Source: Misgurnus anguillicaudatus
Lineage: Eukaryota; Chordata; Actinopteri; Cypriniformes; Cobitidae
Length of the DNA: 64,000 bases
Reading direction: 5' to 3'
NCBI RefSeq assembly: GCF_027580225.2
Contig: NC_073346.2
Span: 3,615,001-3,679,000, forward strand
The notes beneath the pieces are model-generated. The model saw nothing but the letters and a program-made list of their open reading frames with translations. It was not told the DNA's origin and made no database searches. The number at the start of each line of letters is the position of its first letter. Positions within the stretch are counted from its first letter, which is position 1. The translations under genes were made by a program, and so were the position numbers. Positions 31,733 to 43,784 of the stretch are shown here, one piece after another.

Positions 31733-33330
31733 CATTCTCTATCCATGCATAGGTTCTTATAGGGTAGTATGGGGATTAATAGGTGATTCAGAATAAAGCA
31801 ATGAAGATATTTAGATGTTTGAAATGAGTCATTGGTTAAGAATAAAGCTTGGCTACAGCTCAAGGCCCTTTGCACTTACAGGCCTGTGGGCAAGGATTCA
31901 ATCGGCCATGTGGTTTATCCCTGCTTGACTCTACAACCCACACACTTAAGAACTCATCCTACATACACTTTAAACATCAGAGGTTGACAAAACTTAGTTT
32001 AACACAACAAATGCTTAGCCAAAAACATGCATGCGAAAACATGCATAGGCTGGTTTTAGCTAGTCTTTTTAGTAGGGTACTTACACTGTTTTTATTATTT
32101 TGACATTTTGTAAATAAAAGTAAAGTCACTTTAAAATAACCGTGTCCACTGTGAATGATTAAAAATTAAATTATGTACCGACAAAGGCAAATAAATAAAA
32201 CATTTTGGTTTCTTCAAAGATGTCACTACATTTTAACTCTTTTACCCTTATTAGAGTCCTTCCATGTTTTCCCTTATTGTTTAGTACACTAGAAAGGCCA
32301 ATGTACATTGCTGGAAAAATAACAACTGGACTAAGTAACTGAAATGAGATAATTTCCTCACTTCCTGGATGAAGAGATGAGTATCTGAGCAGTCACTGTC
32401 ACACAGTAAATCTTTCCAGAGTGGATTACACATCTGCTGATGTTTTAAAACCACTCAAAACACATAAAACTTGATTGTGTTACTTTCAAAAGTTAGCAGT
32501 GTTATAAAAAGTAGGGCAACAATTCAAAATAGAAGAATTGAAAGAAGAGAGACGACACATGGGTTCTTCTGCATTAATAAAGCACATCTGCACATTGGTA
32601 CATTTGTCTCCTGTCAGTCCTTATTCACTTGAAGTCTGAGTGCTCACGATAGTTTTAAAATTGTTGGTCCAGCATCAAGAATTCACAGCTATTAAACCCT
32701 TTGAATCTTCTCATATAAGATATCACATGTTTAACATATGATTAAATGTTTTGACTTCATTGATAATTAAATATATTGTAACACTTCAGTACAGGTAGCA
32801 CATATTCACTATTAACTACGAATTTGGCCTTAATAAACTCCCACTTTACTGCCTACCTCTATTAATACTTATGCAGTTTTTGTAAAATGTAGGTGTAGGT
32901 ATGAGTTAGGATTAAGGCATAGGGTCATGCATTAACATGTGCTTTGTAAGTACAATATGCTAGTAATATTCAGACTAGTGTTATAGGCAACTTGATAAAT
33001 GTGAGAATGTGAGAAGTCAAGAGAGGTTGCAATACTTATTAACAAGAACCTGACGTTTAAGATAATTTCAATAAAAGAGTTTAGTAGGTTATGTTATAAA
33101 TTTGAGTAGATTAAACATAGATGACCCAGCATTTGACAAAAAATCAAGCTTTAGAAAGTCAAATGTTACCATATCCATTGGAAATCTCCGTAACACTGCC
33201 ACCAAGAACAGGAAAACAATCTGTTTGCTTAAATCAGACTTTGAGGTTTTATCTAAAATAATTGCTATGTAATTAGAGAGGGTCATCCTCAAATTATCCA
33301 TTCAGTTAATGTCCATCTAACGTTCCATGT
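31733..33330. other. Intergenic DNA, no gene called
   Basis: Positions 32770-32990 look like a degraded interspersed repeat (AACACTTCAGTACAGGTAGC onward), without clear ends. Frames at 31849-32103 and 33089-33301 show no domain. Confidence 0.35.
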
Positions 33331-33339
33331 AATAATAAA

Positions 33340-33610
33340 TGGGACACCAAAACAAGCGCATCCCATGGTATTAATGGATGCTGGGAAGGCGTTTGACACA
33401 GTAGAACCAAATTTTCTTTCATCCACCTTGAGAGTTATCAACTTTGGGGATAAATTTATTTACAATATTAAAACGCTTTTCGGTGCCTCTAAGGATTAGA
33501 TATTAACTAATAATATTTTGTTAGACACTCCAGGGAATGTAGTCATGGATGCTTAAACTCACCTGCCTTATTTTCTATCGCTATAGAACCACTGAAATGT
33601 ATAATATTGA
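33340..33610 (+). pseudogene. LINE reverse transcriptase relic, Tx1/L1-like
   Basis: Plus-strand text reads MVLMDAGKAFDTVEPNFL, matching the RT block that normally reads LDAEKAFDRVEW, then INFGDKFIYNIKTLF. After stops it resumes as GCLNSPALFSIAIEPLK, matching the QGCPLSPLLFALAIEPLA block of L1/Tx1-type RT. The YxDD box is not reached. The spacing between the two blocks is about right. Stops at 33499 and later show it is dead. Confidence 0.7.
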
Positions 33611-34770
33611 TGTGTTGATAGGACTATTATGTTAATTATTTACATAATAACAGCTTTACAGAAGTACAATTTTGTTTGATCTTCGCCAGTTGATGGACTT
33701 ACCTCTGTCAATCACTGGTAGAATCAATACAATAAAATGGATATACTGCCCAAATGAATTTATTTATTTCATGTAAAAATAATGTATATTCAAATACCCC
33801 CAATAAACCATATCCACATCTTTTGTCATAATACAATCCCATGGTTTAATCCAGGCCATTTCTAAATCCCAAGAATGCAATGAACGGACTTGTGTTTTCG
33901 TGGAGACCGGTCTTGCCAGGCAACCGTGGAAGAATGAACTTGGAAGGACACGAGGACAGAGGACGCATCTTTGTAAGAATTGAGATGTGCCGTGTCTTCA
34001 TGTTGGCTTCTCACAATATTATAACTTTATTAACATCGCAACATTCATAACATGAGAATCATGCTATTATTCACAATATTTATCAAATGTTTTATTGCAT
34101 GTTATTGCTGCATTTTGTCATTTTTAAATGCGTTAATGAAAATAAAAAATATTTAGGCATAAATGTTGCAAATGCCTTAAAATTATTTGTGCTGTGCCAA
34201 TTAAACATACATTTTAATGGCTATGTTTACATGCACAAAATTTTGTCAATCCGACTGAATTTAATCTGATTGACGGTTACAACAATGCCGTTTACATGCA
34301 CCCTAACATTGCAATCTGATTAAAATGTTCGTTTATATGTTCATTCTATAGAATCTGAACCGAACGTCTGCGCAAGTGCACAGCCAGGGTTGCCAGATTA
34401 TCAAAACCATCTCTATGGACATTCAATACTAGGCCAAAAGCATCCCATTAAATATTTACAGCTCAAATATCAATAAAATAAAAGACAGTCAAGTGCCATT
34501 CCCTTGCTATTGCATGTTTCTGTGACGAAAATGATGTGATACGTATATAACAGGTAAATATAAGCTGTGATCTTGCATTCGATTGAGAAAATACTGTGAT
34601 TCACATGCGCACTTTTCTCCCGCTGATCGGATCACAAATCGGACTACATCCTATTGCTGACAAAATTTTAAGAACATAAACACAACCTTTAAAAGTACAT
34701 ACAAATAAGACAAAGAAGGATTAAAACCAGTCACTGGGATCATTTTCCAATATGAGATTGTTACACCACT
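33611..34770. other. Intergenic DNA with possible MITE remains
   Basis: Positions 34217-34320 hold two copies of TTTACATGCAC and a GGCTATGTTTACATGCAC start as in some fish MITEs; the matching end is not clear. No gene seen. Confidence 0.35.
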
Positions 34771-34774
34771 TGTG

Positions 34775-35040
34775 AGACCATATGGACTGGCCAGTGCTCC
34801 CTCCGTGTTGAATGGGGTGTACTGGAGTTCCTCCATTGCTTTGCTATCATTTACATCAACAAAATTCTCATCTACTCCCAGAATCTGGCCAACATTGCCA
34901 TCACGTGAAGCAGCTTCTTAAAAAACTTCATGAATACCATCTTTATCTGAAGCGTGAGAAGTACAAATACCACCATGACACCATCCACTTCCTCGTATAT
35001 GATCATCAATGAATGCAGTATTTAGGTGGACCTGAGGACA
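34775..35040 (+). pseudogene. Ty3/gypsy reverse transcriptase relic
   Basis: Reads PYGLASAPSV, then FAIIYINKILIYSQNLAN, then in the next frame HCHHVKQLLKKLHEYHLYLK and REKYKYHHDTIHFLVY. These match the gypsy RT blocks around PFGLxxAPxxFQ, the YIDDILIYS box and the H-x-x-H-V-x-x-VL-x-x-L segment. The catalytic YIDD reads YINK (34852-34863), so both aspartates are lost, and at least two frameshifts separate the blocks. No LTR can be paired with it. Confidence 0.75.
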
Positions 35041-35627
35041 TGAGAACATGTTAATGATTGGCTATAACCAGAACTTAATGTCATAAACAGGCCATAGAAT
35101 CAGCTTTACCGGCTTATGTTCCCATAGCTCATTGCCTGTCTCACATGGATTCATTCATACATTCCCAGCTTCTGGACACCCTGGTAGGCAGCAGACCCTC
35201 TTGTTTGACTTAAAGTATAAAAAAGTTATGTGACGTGTCTGGGACGAAGCCCATGTCCATTTACAGAGGGCGGCTTGGAGATAAAATAGGCCAGGTCGAG
35301 GCAAGAAAGGATGCAACACTTATATCATCCAGGACAGAAGGTCTGTCTCTCCACCAGATAGATCTGTGTTTGACTGCCCTGTCGAGCCATGTTCCCACTA
35401 TATTGGTCCTTTTAGCATCCAGAGGCTTATTAATAAAGTCACATGCCAGTAAAACCTTTCACTTCAATACTGCATTTAACCTTTATTCCATGTTTCACTA
35501 CTTAAACTATTTAACTCTTTCTCCACCATTGATGAGTTAACTCGTCAAATAAGAGAAAACGCTTCCATGCCAATGACAAATTTTTCTGGCAATCCATATT
35601 TCTGCTATAATCCACCAAGTAGCACTT

Positions 35628-35950
35628 TTATGGTGCCATCTTCCACGGTTAAGAATTTAGGCGTAATGTTTGACAGCAATCTATCTTTTGATAGTCATAT
35701 CTCCAATGTCTGCCGCACAGCATTCTTCCATCTTAGAAATATCTCAAAAATACGCCATATGCTGTCTGCATCAGATGCAGAAAAGCTTATTCATGCTTTT
35801 ATGACCTCTAGAATAGACTATTGTAACTCGTTACTCGGGGGATGCCATTCAAATCAGGTAAACAAGTTACAGCTGGTTCAAAACGCCGCCGCAAGAGCGC
35901 TTACTCGCCCTAAAAAGTATGACCACATCAGTCCAATTCTGGCATCTTTA
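35628..35950 (+). pseudogene. L2 ORF2 C-terminal relic
   Basis: A 163-codon frame (35567-36058) covers the L2 part and then runs into the LTR-like element. Unlike the L2 at 13-16 kb it keeps the correct reading through AAARALTRPKKYDHISPIL without a frameshift. The segment follows the RT domain and has no catalytic residues. Confidence 0.8.
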
Positions 35951-35973
35951 TGTCACAACGTGACAATCTTTTT

Positions 35974-36010
35974 GGGCGGAACCAAAAGTTGTGAAAGTTT
36001 GGTTCCGCCC
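35974..36010. repeat. Perfect 13-bp hairpin near the element start
   Basis: GGGCGGAACCAAA at 35974-35986 pairs with its complement at 35998-36010, loop 11 bases. A second small pair, TGTCAC-AAC-GTGACA, forms the very start (35951-35965). Confidence 0.85.
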
Positions 36011-37264
36011 GGATGTTTCCGCCCAGACCGGGAAGAGGAAACACCGGACATCCGGTAGCATCGCGAGGGCTGTAATCAGCAAATCAAGCACAGCTGTGCG
36101 TTGTTAAGAGGAGCGCCGGGTGATTGGAAGACAGGAGCACACAGAGGAGTATTTAAGAGCAGTTTAAATCACAGTTTGGTGTGCTTAGTGTGAGTTGAGG
36201 TGCGGAGCTGTGCTCGTCCGGTACGCATTAGTGGTTGTTATTACTTTCTCTCCCTTCCTTTCGTAGTCTGCAGTGGAAATGCTGGAGTGATAGGAAACCC
36301 TACGGGTGGAAGAAAGATCGGTCTAAGTGACACATTTAGAGGAACAAAGGAGGAAGGAAACGTATCGTGTTTTGCAACGTAAACAAAGGCGGACCGCTGT
36401 GAGTATCAACTCCTGTATTAAAACGAAGTGGAAGACTAACCTTTGAATTTACTGAATACCTCCAGGAGGAGGAGGGCGGCCCTACCCCTGAACCAGCGTG
36501 GTAGGTGAGCCGCAGAAACTTTCCATTTAAGCAGCCACAGCAGCAGAATAAATATCCAGGCCGTATTATCATCGCCCCCATCCAACCCAAGCGAAGTGGA
36601 GGATGACGGGCGTCTCTTTGTGTACACCGTAGTGTGGTGGGTGAGTCCCTGTATTTTGAAAACCTTTTCACGTTGAAGTGGTGCTGTGTATTTGCTGTAT
36701 GTTGCTGTGCAAGTGCTGTGTGTCTTGTCAGACGTAACCCCGCATCATCCATTTCGTCGAGGAAGAGACAGAGAGGCTAACGGTCCTAGGAGGAACCATC
36801 TATCATACGCTGTGTGCGGTTTTGAGTGTAAAGTGACGGCGTGGGCCTTTGGAAGTCGCCCCCGTCTGTATATCGGCAGATTTTGGAGAACGGCGGTGAA
36901 GATTCGGAAGCTGGCAGTGTGTGTGAGTACAAATACGGGCCATTTGCATTGATACCTTACCTGTGTGTATTCCCTTGTTGCAGAGTTGTAGGCGAAGGAG
37001 CTCCGTCGCCCCGTGGTCTCTACAAAAGGGCGCCCCTGTCCGGTGTTCGATCGCCCTACAGGTAGCGAGGATAGGGCAGCCCTCGACCCGGTGAGACGGT
37101 GTGACATTTCGCCCCTCTGCCGACCAGCGAACTCGCCGAGAGGGTCTTGCCCCCGGCGTCTTCTGGGAAATCATCGCCCGTTTGACTTCCTGTGTATGCC
37201 AGCCGTCGTAAGTCCGCCCCCGTTACATTGTCGATCCATCCCTGTCATTAGAACGCAGTAAAGT

Positions 37265-37925
37265 GAGCTGTGGAAAGCTGCACTTACCAGGAGCTGTAAA
37301 CAGCGGAGAGGTGAGAAACAACCAAGTCAGAAATAACCGTGTCTTTGTGTCCCAGCCGCTGCCTGTGGAGAAAGAGAGAACAAGAGTGAACGTTAGGAGA
37401 ACGAACTGTGGACAATTATACTTACCAAGAGCTGTAAACAGCGGAGAGGTGAGAAGCACCCAAGTCCGAATTAACCGTGTCTTTGTGTCCCAGCCGCTGC
37501 CTGTGGAGAAAGAGAGAACAAGAGTGAACGTCAGGAGAACGAACTGTGGACAATTATACTTACCAAGAGCTGTAAACAGCGGAGAGGTGAGAAGCACCCA
37601 AGTCCGAATTAACCATGTTTTTGTGTCCCAGCCGCTGCCTGTGGAGAAAGAGAGAACAAGAGTGAACGTCAGGAGAACGAACTGTGGAAAATTACACTTA
37701 CCAAGAGCTGTAAGCAGCAGAGAGGTGAGAGCCATCTAAGTCCAAAGTACTCGTGTCTTTGTGTCCCAGCTGCTGCCTGTGGAGGAAAAGAGAACGAGAG
37801 TGAGCATCGGGAAAACGAGCCGTGAGAAATTACACTTACCAAGAGCTGTGAACAGCGGAGAGGTGAGAAACATCCAAGTCCAAATTAACCGTGTCTTTGT
37901 GTCCCAGCTGCCACCTGTGGAAAAA
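37265..37925 (+). repeat. 138-bp tandem array inside the LTR-like element
   Basis: Five units with period exactly 138 bp: the marker GAGCTGTAAA-type phrase starts at 37291, 37429, 37567, 37705 and 37843. Other shared phrases are GTGTCTTTGTGTCCCAG and CTGTGGAGAAAGAGAGAAC. Because 138 is 46 codons, open frames of 158 (+, 37263-37739) and 170 codons (-, 37223-37735) persist on both strands. I do not think either is a gene. Confidence 0.95.
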
Positions 37926-38540
37926 GGAAGGAAGGGGAGTGAGCTGAACACAAAGAATTGTATGAGCCCGAGCAGTGAAGCCTCTGCAGAGTGCAACACA
38001 GGTACGCAGGTGGAGAGAGTCAACCCCCAAATACTCACACTATTTTACCTTTGCCTCCAGGAAAGAAGAGGAGGGCGCCACGGATAGCGGGGACAGGCAG
38101 GAGCCTGTTTTCCACGTCTCCCCCTTGGTCTCCAGCCCCCTGTACCCCCGTTGTCCCTTTTTCCCTTCCTGTCACCTCCCTGTGTCGTGGCCTGCCTGGA
38201 AGGCAGAGTCAGAGCCTAGTTTTAATTGCCCCGCCCCCATCCCCCAAGTTATTTTAAATATTTAAATAAAGATTGTTTTATTACTTACCTGTTCTCGTGG
38301 TGTCTGGTCATTGGGTTGGCTTTGGGGACCTCCTCGAGGTGGAAGTTGAGAAGGGGCGTGGCTCTAGCTAAACATAGCCAGCCCCTGGGTGTGACATTTA
38401 CACTGGCTACCAGTTAAATATCGGATACAATTTATAATATTACTAATCACCTACAAAGATTTTGACAGAGGGAGCGAGTCTGCTTCATATGTACACTTCA
38501 TGCAGCTTCATATCCCACAGTGCAACACGATTGTGACGTC

Positions 38541-40204
38541 CAGGGGTGATTCTAGGATTTTCCTTTTGGGGGGCTCAGCCCCCAGTAAGGGTATGATTTA
38601 AAAAAACATTATTTGACTATTACGCTAGGGTTGTATACTACCAACCTTATTGCAATCCACTGTTCCATTGTATTCCCTGTGTTTCATAAATGGGACAAGA
38701 AAATTTTCAGTTGGGAATGGAGATTTTTTTACAATGACTTCCTGATTCATTATTCACTGTGCAAATACACAACACACGTTTCCAGTACAAACACATCATT
38801 TTACTGTTTTTACTGTTTTATAGTCATTTTATCTTATAGGTTAATATTAATTGTTGATATAGCCACTGTGGTAATCTGGGAACATATTTATACAGATCTA
38901 AAATATAGAAAAGGGGACTGACCATAGATAAGTGATCTACCTTAATACTGAGTTGTCAAGATGCAGTATGATGTGGTTTTCAGGACAGGGTTTAGATTAA
39001 GCCAGGACTAGGCCTTGGTTATATTATGATGTTTATGTAGTTTTAGTTTAAGCATATCTTACAAAAATATTAAAGGTGTGCATCTTGAGACAAAACAATG
39101 TGACTGATGTATTTTAAGATATGTTAGTGCAAGCTACTTTTAGTTAAGAACTAAAACTTAAACAGGCATTTTAGTCTTGAACTAGACTTAAGCCCTGTCT
39201 GGGAAACAGCCCCTATGTCTAATAGGTGAACCCTCAAAAACTTACTAGTAATACACAATGTAGTCTACCATACCACAGACGAATACACAGGTGGCATACA
39301 CTTTTTAAAAGGAAGGAGTTCAAATGTTGAAATATTAATATTTTAAATGAAACAAACATATTTAATAACCTATACTTTACTTATATTATTAGATTTAAAA
39401 AAGTTATTTTAAAGAACTGCAAATATAAGGTGAAATTGCCATAAAAAGCTTGATTTGCACTTTTGATCCAGTTTTTCCACAAAAAAAAAAAACAAGTTTT
39501 ATAAAATGATAAACTTCACAATCACCTGGTGTTTGTTTTGCTGCATGAAATTATCTGCTTGATGCGTTAAGAGCAACTGTACATAAAGCAATGCATCACG
39601 CCAGCACCTGACTTTAAAACATGTAACGTTAATCAGCAATAATAATATATAGATGTGTGCGTTTACTGGTAACTTGACTGACCTGCTCCGGTGCTCCCTT
39701 CTTGGCGAATATTTCTGTGATTTTGCAGCATCTCGCTGCGTCTGTCTCTCTCTCTGCTTCTCCTTTGCGCTGCATATTTGTTAGATAAAGCTAAAAAGGC
39801 AGTGGGTTGCCGCCGTTAGTTCATGTGCTGGCATTTTCGCACCGCGATTGCCTGATTCGTAGATTTTATGAGGTCCGTCATTCATTCATGTCATATTATT
39901 TTCACGTCAACCTGCGCTGACTGCACGGCGGGCCAGAACAGCCGCCAGTCCGCCTTGCACACACCTTGTACTACTGATGTGTTCGCTCTGCTCGGCCCCC
40001 CTGCGGATTGAAAAACGCGCTAAATCCATGCTGACTCAGATCAGGGGAGGAGCCGAAACTTGACGCAGCAAGCTGCCTTTTCTAAAGAGTTTTTATAGGT
40101 GACTGACGCGATCACAAATTAATGAATCAAATACTTTTTAGGGGGGCTGGGCTGAATTTTAGGGGGGCTGAAGCCCCCCTAAAAAGGGCCTAGTGACGCC
40201 CCTG
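38541..40204. mobile_element. hAT-type element, perfect 8-bp duplication GTGACGTC
   Basis: A 1664-bp element with ends CAGGGGTGATTCTAGG and the complement of CAGGGGCGTCACTAGG, then G-rich subterminal runs with AGCCCCCC. GTGACGTC is present at 38533-38540 and 40205-40212. CAGGG ends and an 8-bp duplication define a hAT element. There is no transposase frame; the largest frame (38613-38921, 102 codons) is hydrophobic, AT-rich and without a domain, so it is non-autonomous. It contains a MITE at 38977-39207. Confidence 0.9.
38977..39207. mobile_element. MITE with AGACAGGGCTTAA ends, inside the hAT
   Basis: Ends CAGGACAGGGTTTAGATTAA and the complement of CAGACAGGGCTTAAGTCTAG. A partial copy lies at 18717-18890. 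Confidence 0.7.
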
Positions 40205-40440
40205 GTGACGTCATTTCAGCAACTCGCGCTTTGCACATGGAGGGGGCGGTCTCCACTTTCCATGTGGTCAAGGGCTTAGGGCGGTCCATTTGAACCCACT
40301 TCAAGTGTTCTAGCAGTAGTGGGCACTCGTACAACGTAAGCAATGACGTTCATCCGAGTGAACGAGACCGAGGGAAGTTAGCGAGGGAAGTTCATAAAAA
40401 AACCAACTGGAACGCAGGGCTAGTGATTTTCTATGTTCTC

Positions 40441-40534
40441 CTCTACATCTATTCATGTAAAGCTGCTTTGCAACAATTAACAATTGTGAAAAGCGCTATA
40501 TAAATAAAATTGAATTGAATTGAATTGAATTGAA
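40441..40534 (+). repeat. L2 3' tail
   Basis: AAAGCTGCTTTGCAACAATT then GCGCTATATAAATAAAATTG and TTGAA repeats, closely like the end of the L2 at 16450-16520. Confidence 0.9.
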
Positions 40535-42200
40535 CTTTTACCCCACTTATAAAACCCGACATGTTCAAACTCCGTGTATGTTTTGAGCATCGCTCTGAAT
40601 CTGATCTCTATCAAAAGTCCTTCACAAAAATGCAATTATCTCAGCTTTTGCTCAAAATTGGTATTTTTGAAGAAACCTACCAATATTTGAGAGGTGATAA
40701 AAAGAGAACAAATAAAGATAGAATGAAACAGTTTTATTTTTGTTTGAGTTTTTGTCTGTCCTTTCATTTGATATACTGTATGTTTATAGATTTAAAGAAT
40801 AACATTTTCTGGAAGCCATTAAACTTTTGTGAAAATCATAAAAAATGATGGTGCTGGCTGGCAACTTTTTTGTGTACCTGATTACTTCTTTCCTCTTTTC
40901 TTGATGTCTCACCACTTAGCCCATAATAAATGGCTAAATTGTATGGTATTATTTTTTTTCTAGTTCTACTTCAGGACTTTATACATTTTTATGTATTATT
41001 TTTTATTAATGATAGTATTTCTTTATTTAAACATTTTTACAGGAATGATATGCTAGATATACCATGCTAATAGTGAGGATGGTAATACATCAATTGGTAA
41101 GACCTACAATTTTTCTCACTTTAAGTGAAAAGCTAAAGTTGAAAATGTTTAAATATATTAGGTGTTACAAATTGAAGTTATTTTATTTTTTTAAACCCCT
41201 AAGTTTTTTTTTTACTTTTTACAGTGTAGCTGTATGTGTGAGAGTGCCCAATTGATATTTTAGTTCTCCTATAGCTTCAACACTTACAATTACATACTCA
41301 GAATTACAATAAACTCTTCCCTGTCTGTACATGTCACATAGCAGTCCTGTAGAAAGAAGGAAAGCAAGAAAAAAAATCACTGTTTTCCATCCTTACAGTT
41401 GTGATATCTCAGTCAGGCAGCTGGAAAGAACACCCCGGGCTCTTCATTTGACTATGAAAGTATTTATCTTCATATACCTGACTGCACCTGTTATGTATCC
41501 AGCCACGAGAGGTTCCAGATATTAGCTGAAAGGAAAGCAACCAGGTTCTCCGATTCACAGTACCTTGGCTGGGGTATTTGACTGATTTTTTATTTTTAGG
41601 ACAGGCAGGTACATGTAAGCATTCGCTATTCACTTACAAGTGCACAAACACACATACAGTACATCCATATGTATACATTAGTAATCTAGTCAATCAACAG
41701 TGTTCTCCATTTTCATTCACAGTTTGCTGTGTTCTGTGTTGTTCACAGGACTGACGGGTTTTATACTGTACATCCCTAAGTGGTCATTACCTATACTGTA
41801 TAACAACAATCTATAAACCACATATACGCATGAGCAATGTCCAAAATTAAACTAGCCATGCAGTAAATGTGAGTTGCATTTGGCTTTAGCATGTAAATAA
41901 TGTTACTTTCTAATTGGCTGGTAACTATGTAACTGGAATATTACATGGTTCAGATCAAATAACACAATAATTTGATCCTTGCTGATCTCAGCAACATATG
42001 CAATTCAAATGAAAACATTTCATGCCCTTAATGACACGATTAAGAGTTGTATCCTCAGAGGTTTGTCTATGATGCTTAATTTTTCTTCTGAACTCCATGC
42101 TGCAACACATACCTTACATTAATCTGCCAAAATGAATTTTCTGAAAAGAGACAAACACCATGAAAAATGAATTTCAATGAACAAAGAATGTAAAAAAAAC
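40535..42200. other. Intergenic DNA, no gene called
   Basis: AT-rich. Frames of 60-95 codons at 40561, 41064, 41331 and 41409 have no domain and start in repeat-flanking sequence. Nothing else supported. Confidence 0.4.
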
Positions 42201-42207
42201 AATTCAA

Positions 42208-42770
42208 ATAAATTACATTTTATTTGTATTGTACAATTGCTTAATTGTTTTAAAGCAGCTTTACATGAATAAAAGCAGGAGAAAAGTAGCAAGTACCGAG
42301 GCTAAGATTAAACCGTATTAGTAATAATGTAACATATAGAAGAGGGTGCTAAGTAAAGCCAATGTCAGCTGACTCCCTAAGAGTTGAAAAAACTCCAAAG
42401 AAAAAAAAGTCTAAATTTTAAAAAAAGTGCTTTGGAGAAAAAAACCTTGATAGGGGTTAGCTGATTCTATAGAGGATATAATATATATTAGATACACATT
42501 TTATGGGAATTAAAACAAACATATACAAAATACAAGTAAATTAAACAGGAAGCATCACGTTAAAGGAAAGGCCAGTAGATCAGTGGTGTGATGAGCTTCA
42601 CGGCAGCAGAAAATGGGTCTGTTGGTCTCAGTGTCCTCGGGTTCGAGGACGAGACAAGGAAAGAGAAACAAAATCCTACTAGCGTAATGCAATGTAATGC
42701 AAGTGTAATACAGTGCTCAGTTCCGGACATGCTAACTATTGCGGCATAAATATATTACCCAGACAAATTC
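42208..42770 (-). mobile_element. L2 3' UTR fragment in reverse, with decayed tail
   Basis: 42640-42765 matches the reverse of the L2 UTR at about 16050-16195 (GAGGACGAGACA, GAGAAACAAAATCCTACTAG, TAATGCAAGTGTAATACAGT). The left part at 42208-42290 retains a decayed tail with AAAGCAGCTTTACATGAAT. The stretch between is more diverged. Confidence 0.75.
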
Positions 42771-43170
42771 AACCCATCCTCACCCCATGTCGTCAATATT
42801 TGACGACACTTGACCATTCGTCAGTATGTGACGGGGAGGGTATACCTTTTTTTGACGAACTGGGGACTTCAATACTATTACGTCCGTTGCATTCTCTTTC
42901 CTATTTTCTTACCATTGTCGCGTCGGTTTAGGGTTAGATTTACATAATGACATCCCTACCCAAACCTAACTCTAACCCCAACGCCAGGTGACAACTGTCG
43001 TACCTAACTCTAACCCCAACGCCAGGTGACAACTGTTTAATTTCGCGTACACTGTTTAATTTTGCGTAATCTAACCCTAAACCGACGTGAAAATAGTAAG
43101 AAAATAGGAAAGAGAATGCAACGGACGTAATAGTATTGAAGTCCCCAGTTCGTCAAAAAAAGGTATACTA
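42771..43170. mobile_element. Fold-back element, GACGACACTTGACC family (copy 1)
   Basis: Two arms of 101 bp (42840-42940 and 43068-43168) are inverted copies with very few mismatches, holding GACGAACTGGGGACTTCAAT and CAACGGACGTAATAGTATTG. The outer left end has the family start (CCCCATGTCGTCAATATTTG) but the outer right end is missing. A 38-bp segment with CTAACCCCAACGCCAGGTGA is duplicated in the loop. Confidence 0.85.
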
Positions 43171-43457
43171 TAAAATAGTTATTGAGAGATACATTTCTGG
43201 ACCTGATTGATGTTAAAAGAGTTATTAAGAGAGATGAAAACGATCTCCCTCGCGCTGACTGACACATCTGAAGCATGCGACCCTGATATAAGCACACATT
43301 ACAGTTTTAAAAATATCTGTTTTGAGAATAATTCATGCAGATATAATCTGTTCAGTGAATGTTTGGTTAACTGTTGTGGAAAATATCTGATGTGTAACCA
43401 GTGGTGTAGTCTAGATTTTTGTAGTGAGTATACTGTGATTTTTCCCTCTCACCCTTA

Positions 43458-43784
43458 CGGCGCATTCACACAGGGCGTAAGCGTTAACGCTTAACGGAAG
43501 GCTTGTCTGAAGCTTGGCCAACAGCCAATCACAGTGGCCGCTACACATGCTCCGTTCTTCCATTAACGTAATTGGCTGGCTCTGTCTAGGTAATTTGCAT
43601 ATGGCGATCTGATTGGCTGACGTGCGCGTTGCCGCTTGAAAAGTTGAGATATGTTCAACTTCTGCCGCGAGTAACGGCACTGACGCGGCGCCGACGGATC
43701 CACAATTCAGTTCGGCAACGCATGACGTCACCCATTAAAAGTGAATGGGAAGCGTTAACGCTGACGCCCCGTGTGAATGCGCCG
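43458..43784. mobile_element. 327-bp Harbinger-like MITE, TTA target
   Basis: Ends CGGCGCATTCACACAGGGCG and the complement of CGGCGCATTCACACGGGGCG, then AGCGTTAACGCTT in both arms. TTA flanks both sides (43455-43457, 43785-43787). Frames at 43207-43494 and 43411-43731 only cross its borders. It lies 60 bases inside the hAT-ended element. Confidence 0.85.

Larger units (their letters stand above)
35951..38396 (+). mobile_element. 2.45 kb LTR-like element (solo LTR?) with TTTA duplication
   Basis: Starts TGTCACAAC and ends GGTGTGACA, so it has TG...CA ends with a short inverted pair. TTTA flanks both sides (35947-35950, 38397-38400) and the L2 on either side joins perfectly when the element is removed. 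A TATA-like TATTTAAGAG lies near 36150 and AATAAAG near 38262, followed by a GT-rich stretch. These are the parts of an LTR, in order, but 2.4 kb is very long for one. No pol genes. An alternative is a non-autonomous DNA element with short terminal repeats. A relative lies at 53798-55990 (minus). Confidence 0.65.
35628..40534 (+). mobile_element. Second L2 copy, heavily interrupted
   Basis: RT C-terminal coding text runs from 35628 to 35950 (SSTVKNLGVMFDSNLSF, SRIDYCNSLLGG, AAARALTRPKKYDHISPIL), about 90% alike to the L2 at 15350-15660 by eye. It resumes at 38397-38455 (TTTACACTGGCTACCAGTTA) after a 2446-bp LTR-like insertion. The rest of ORF2 and UTR is replaced by other sequence including a hAT at 38541-40204, and the standard L2 tail with TTGAA repeats follows at 40441-40534. 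Whether the tail belongs to the same insertion is inference. Confidence 0.7.

Noticed and set aside
37223..37739. Long overlapping frames on both strands (158 and 170 codons)
   Set aside because: They are produced by a 138-bp tandem repeat whose length is a multiple of three; both strands are equally open and no domain is seen.
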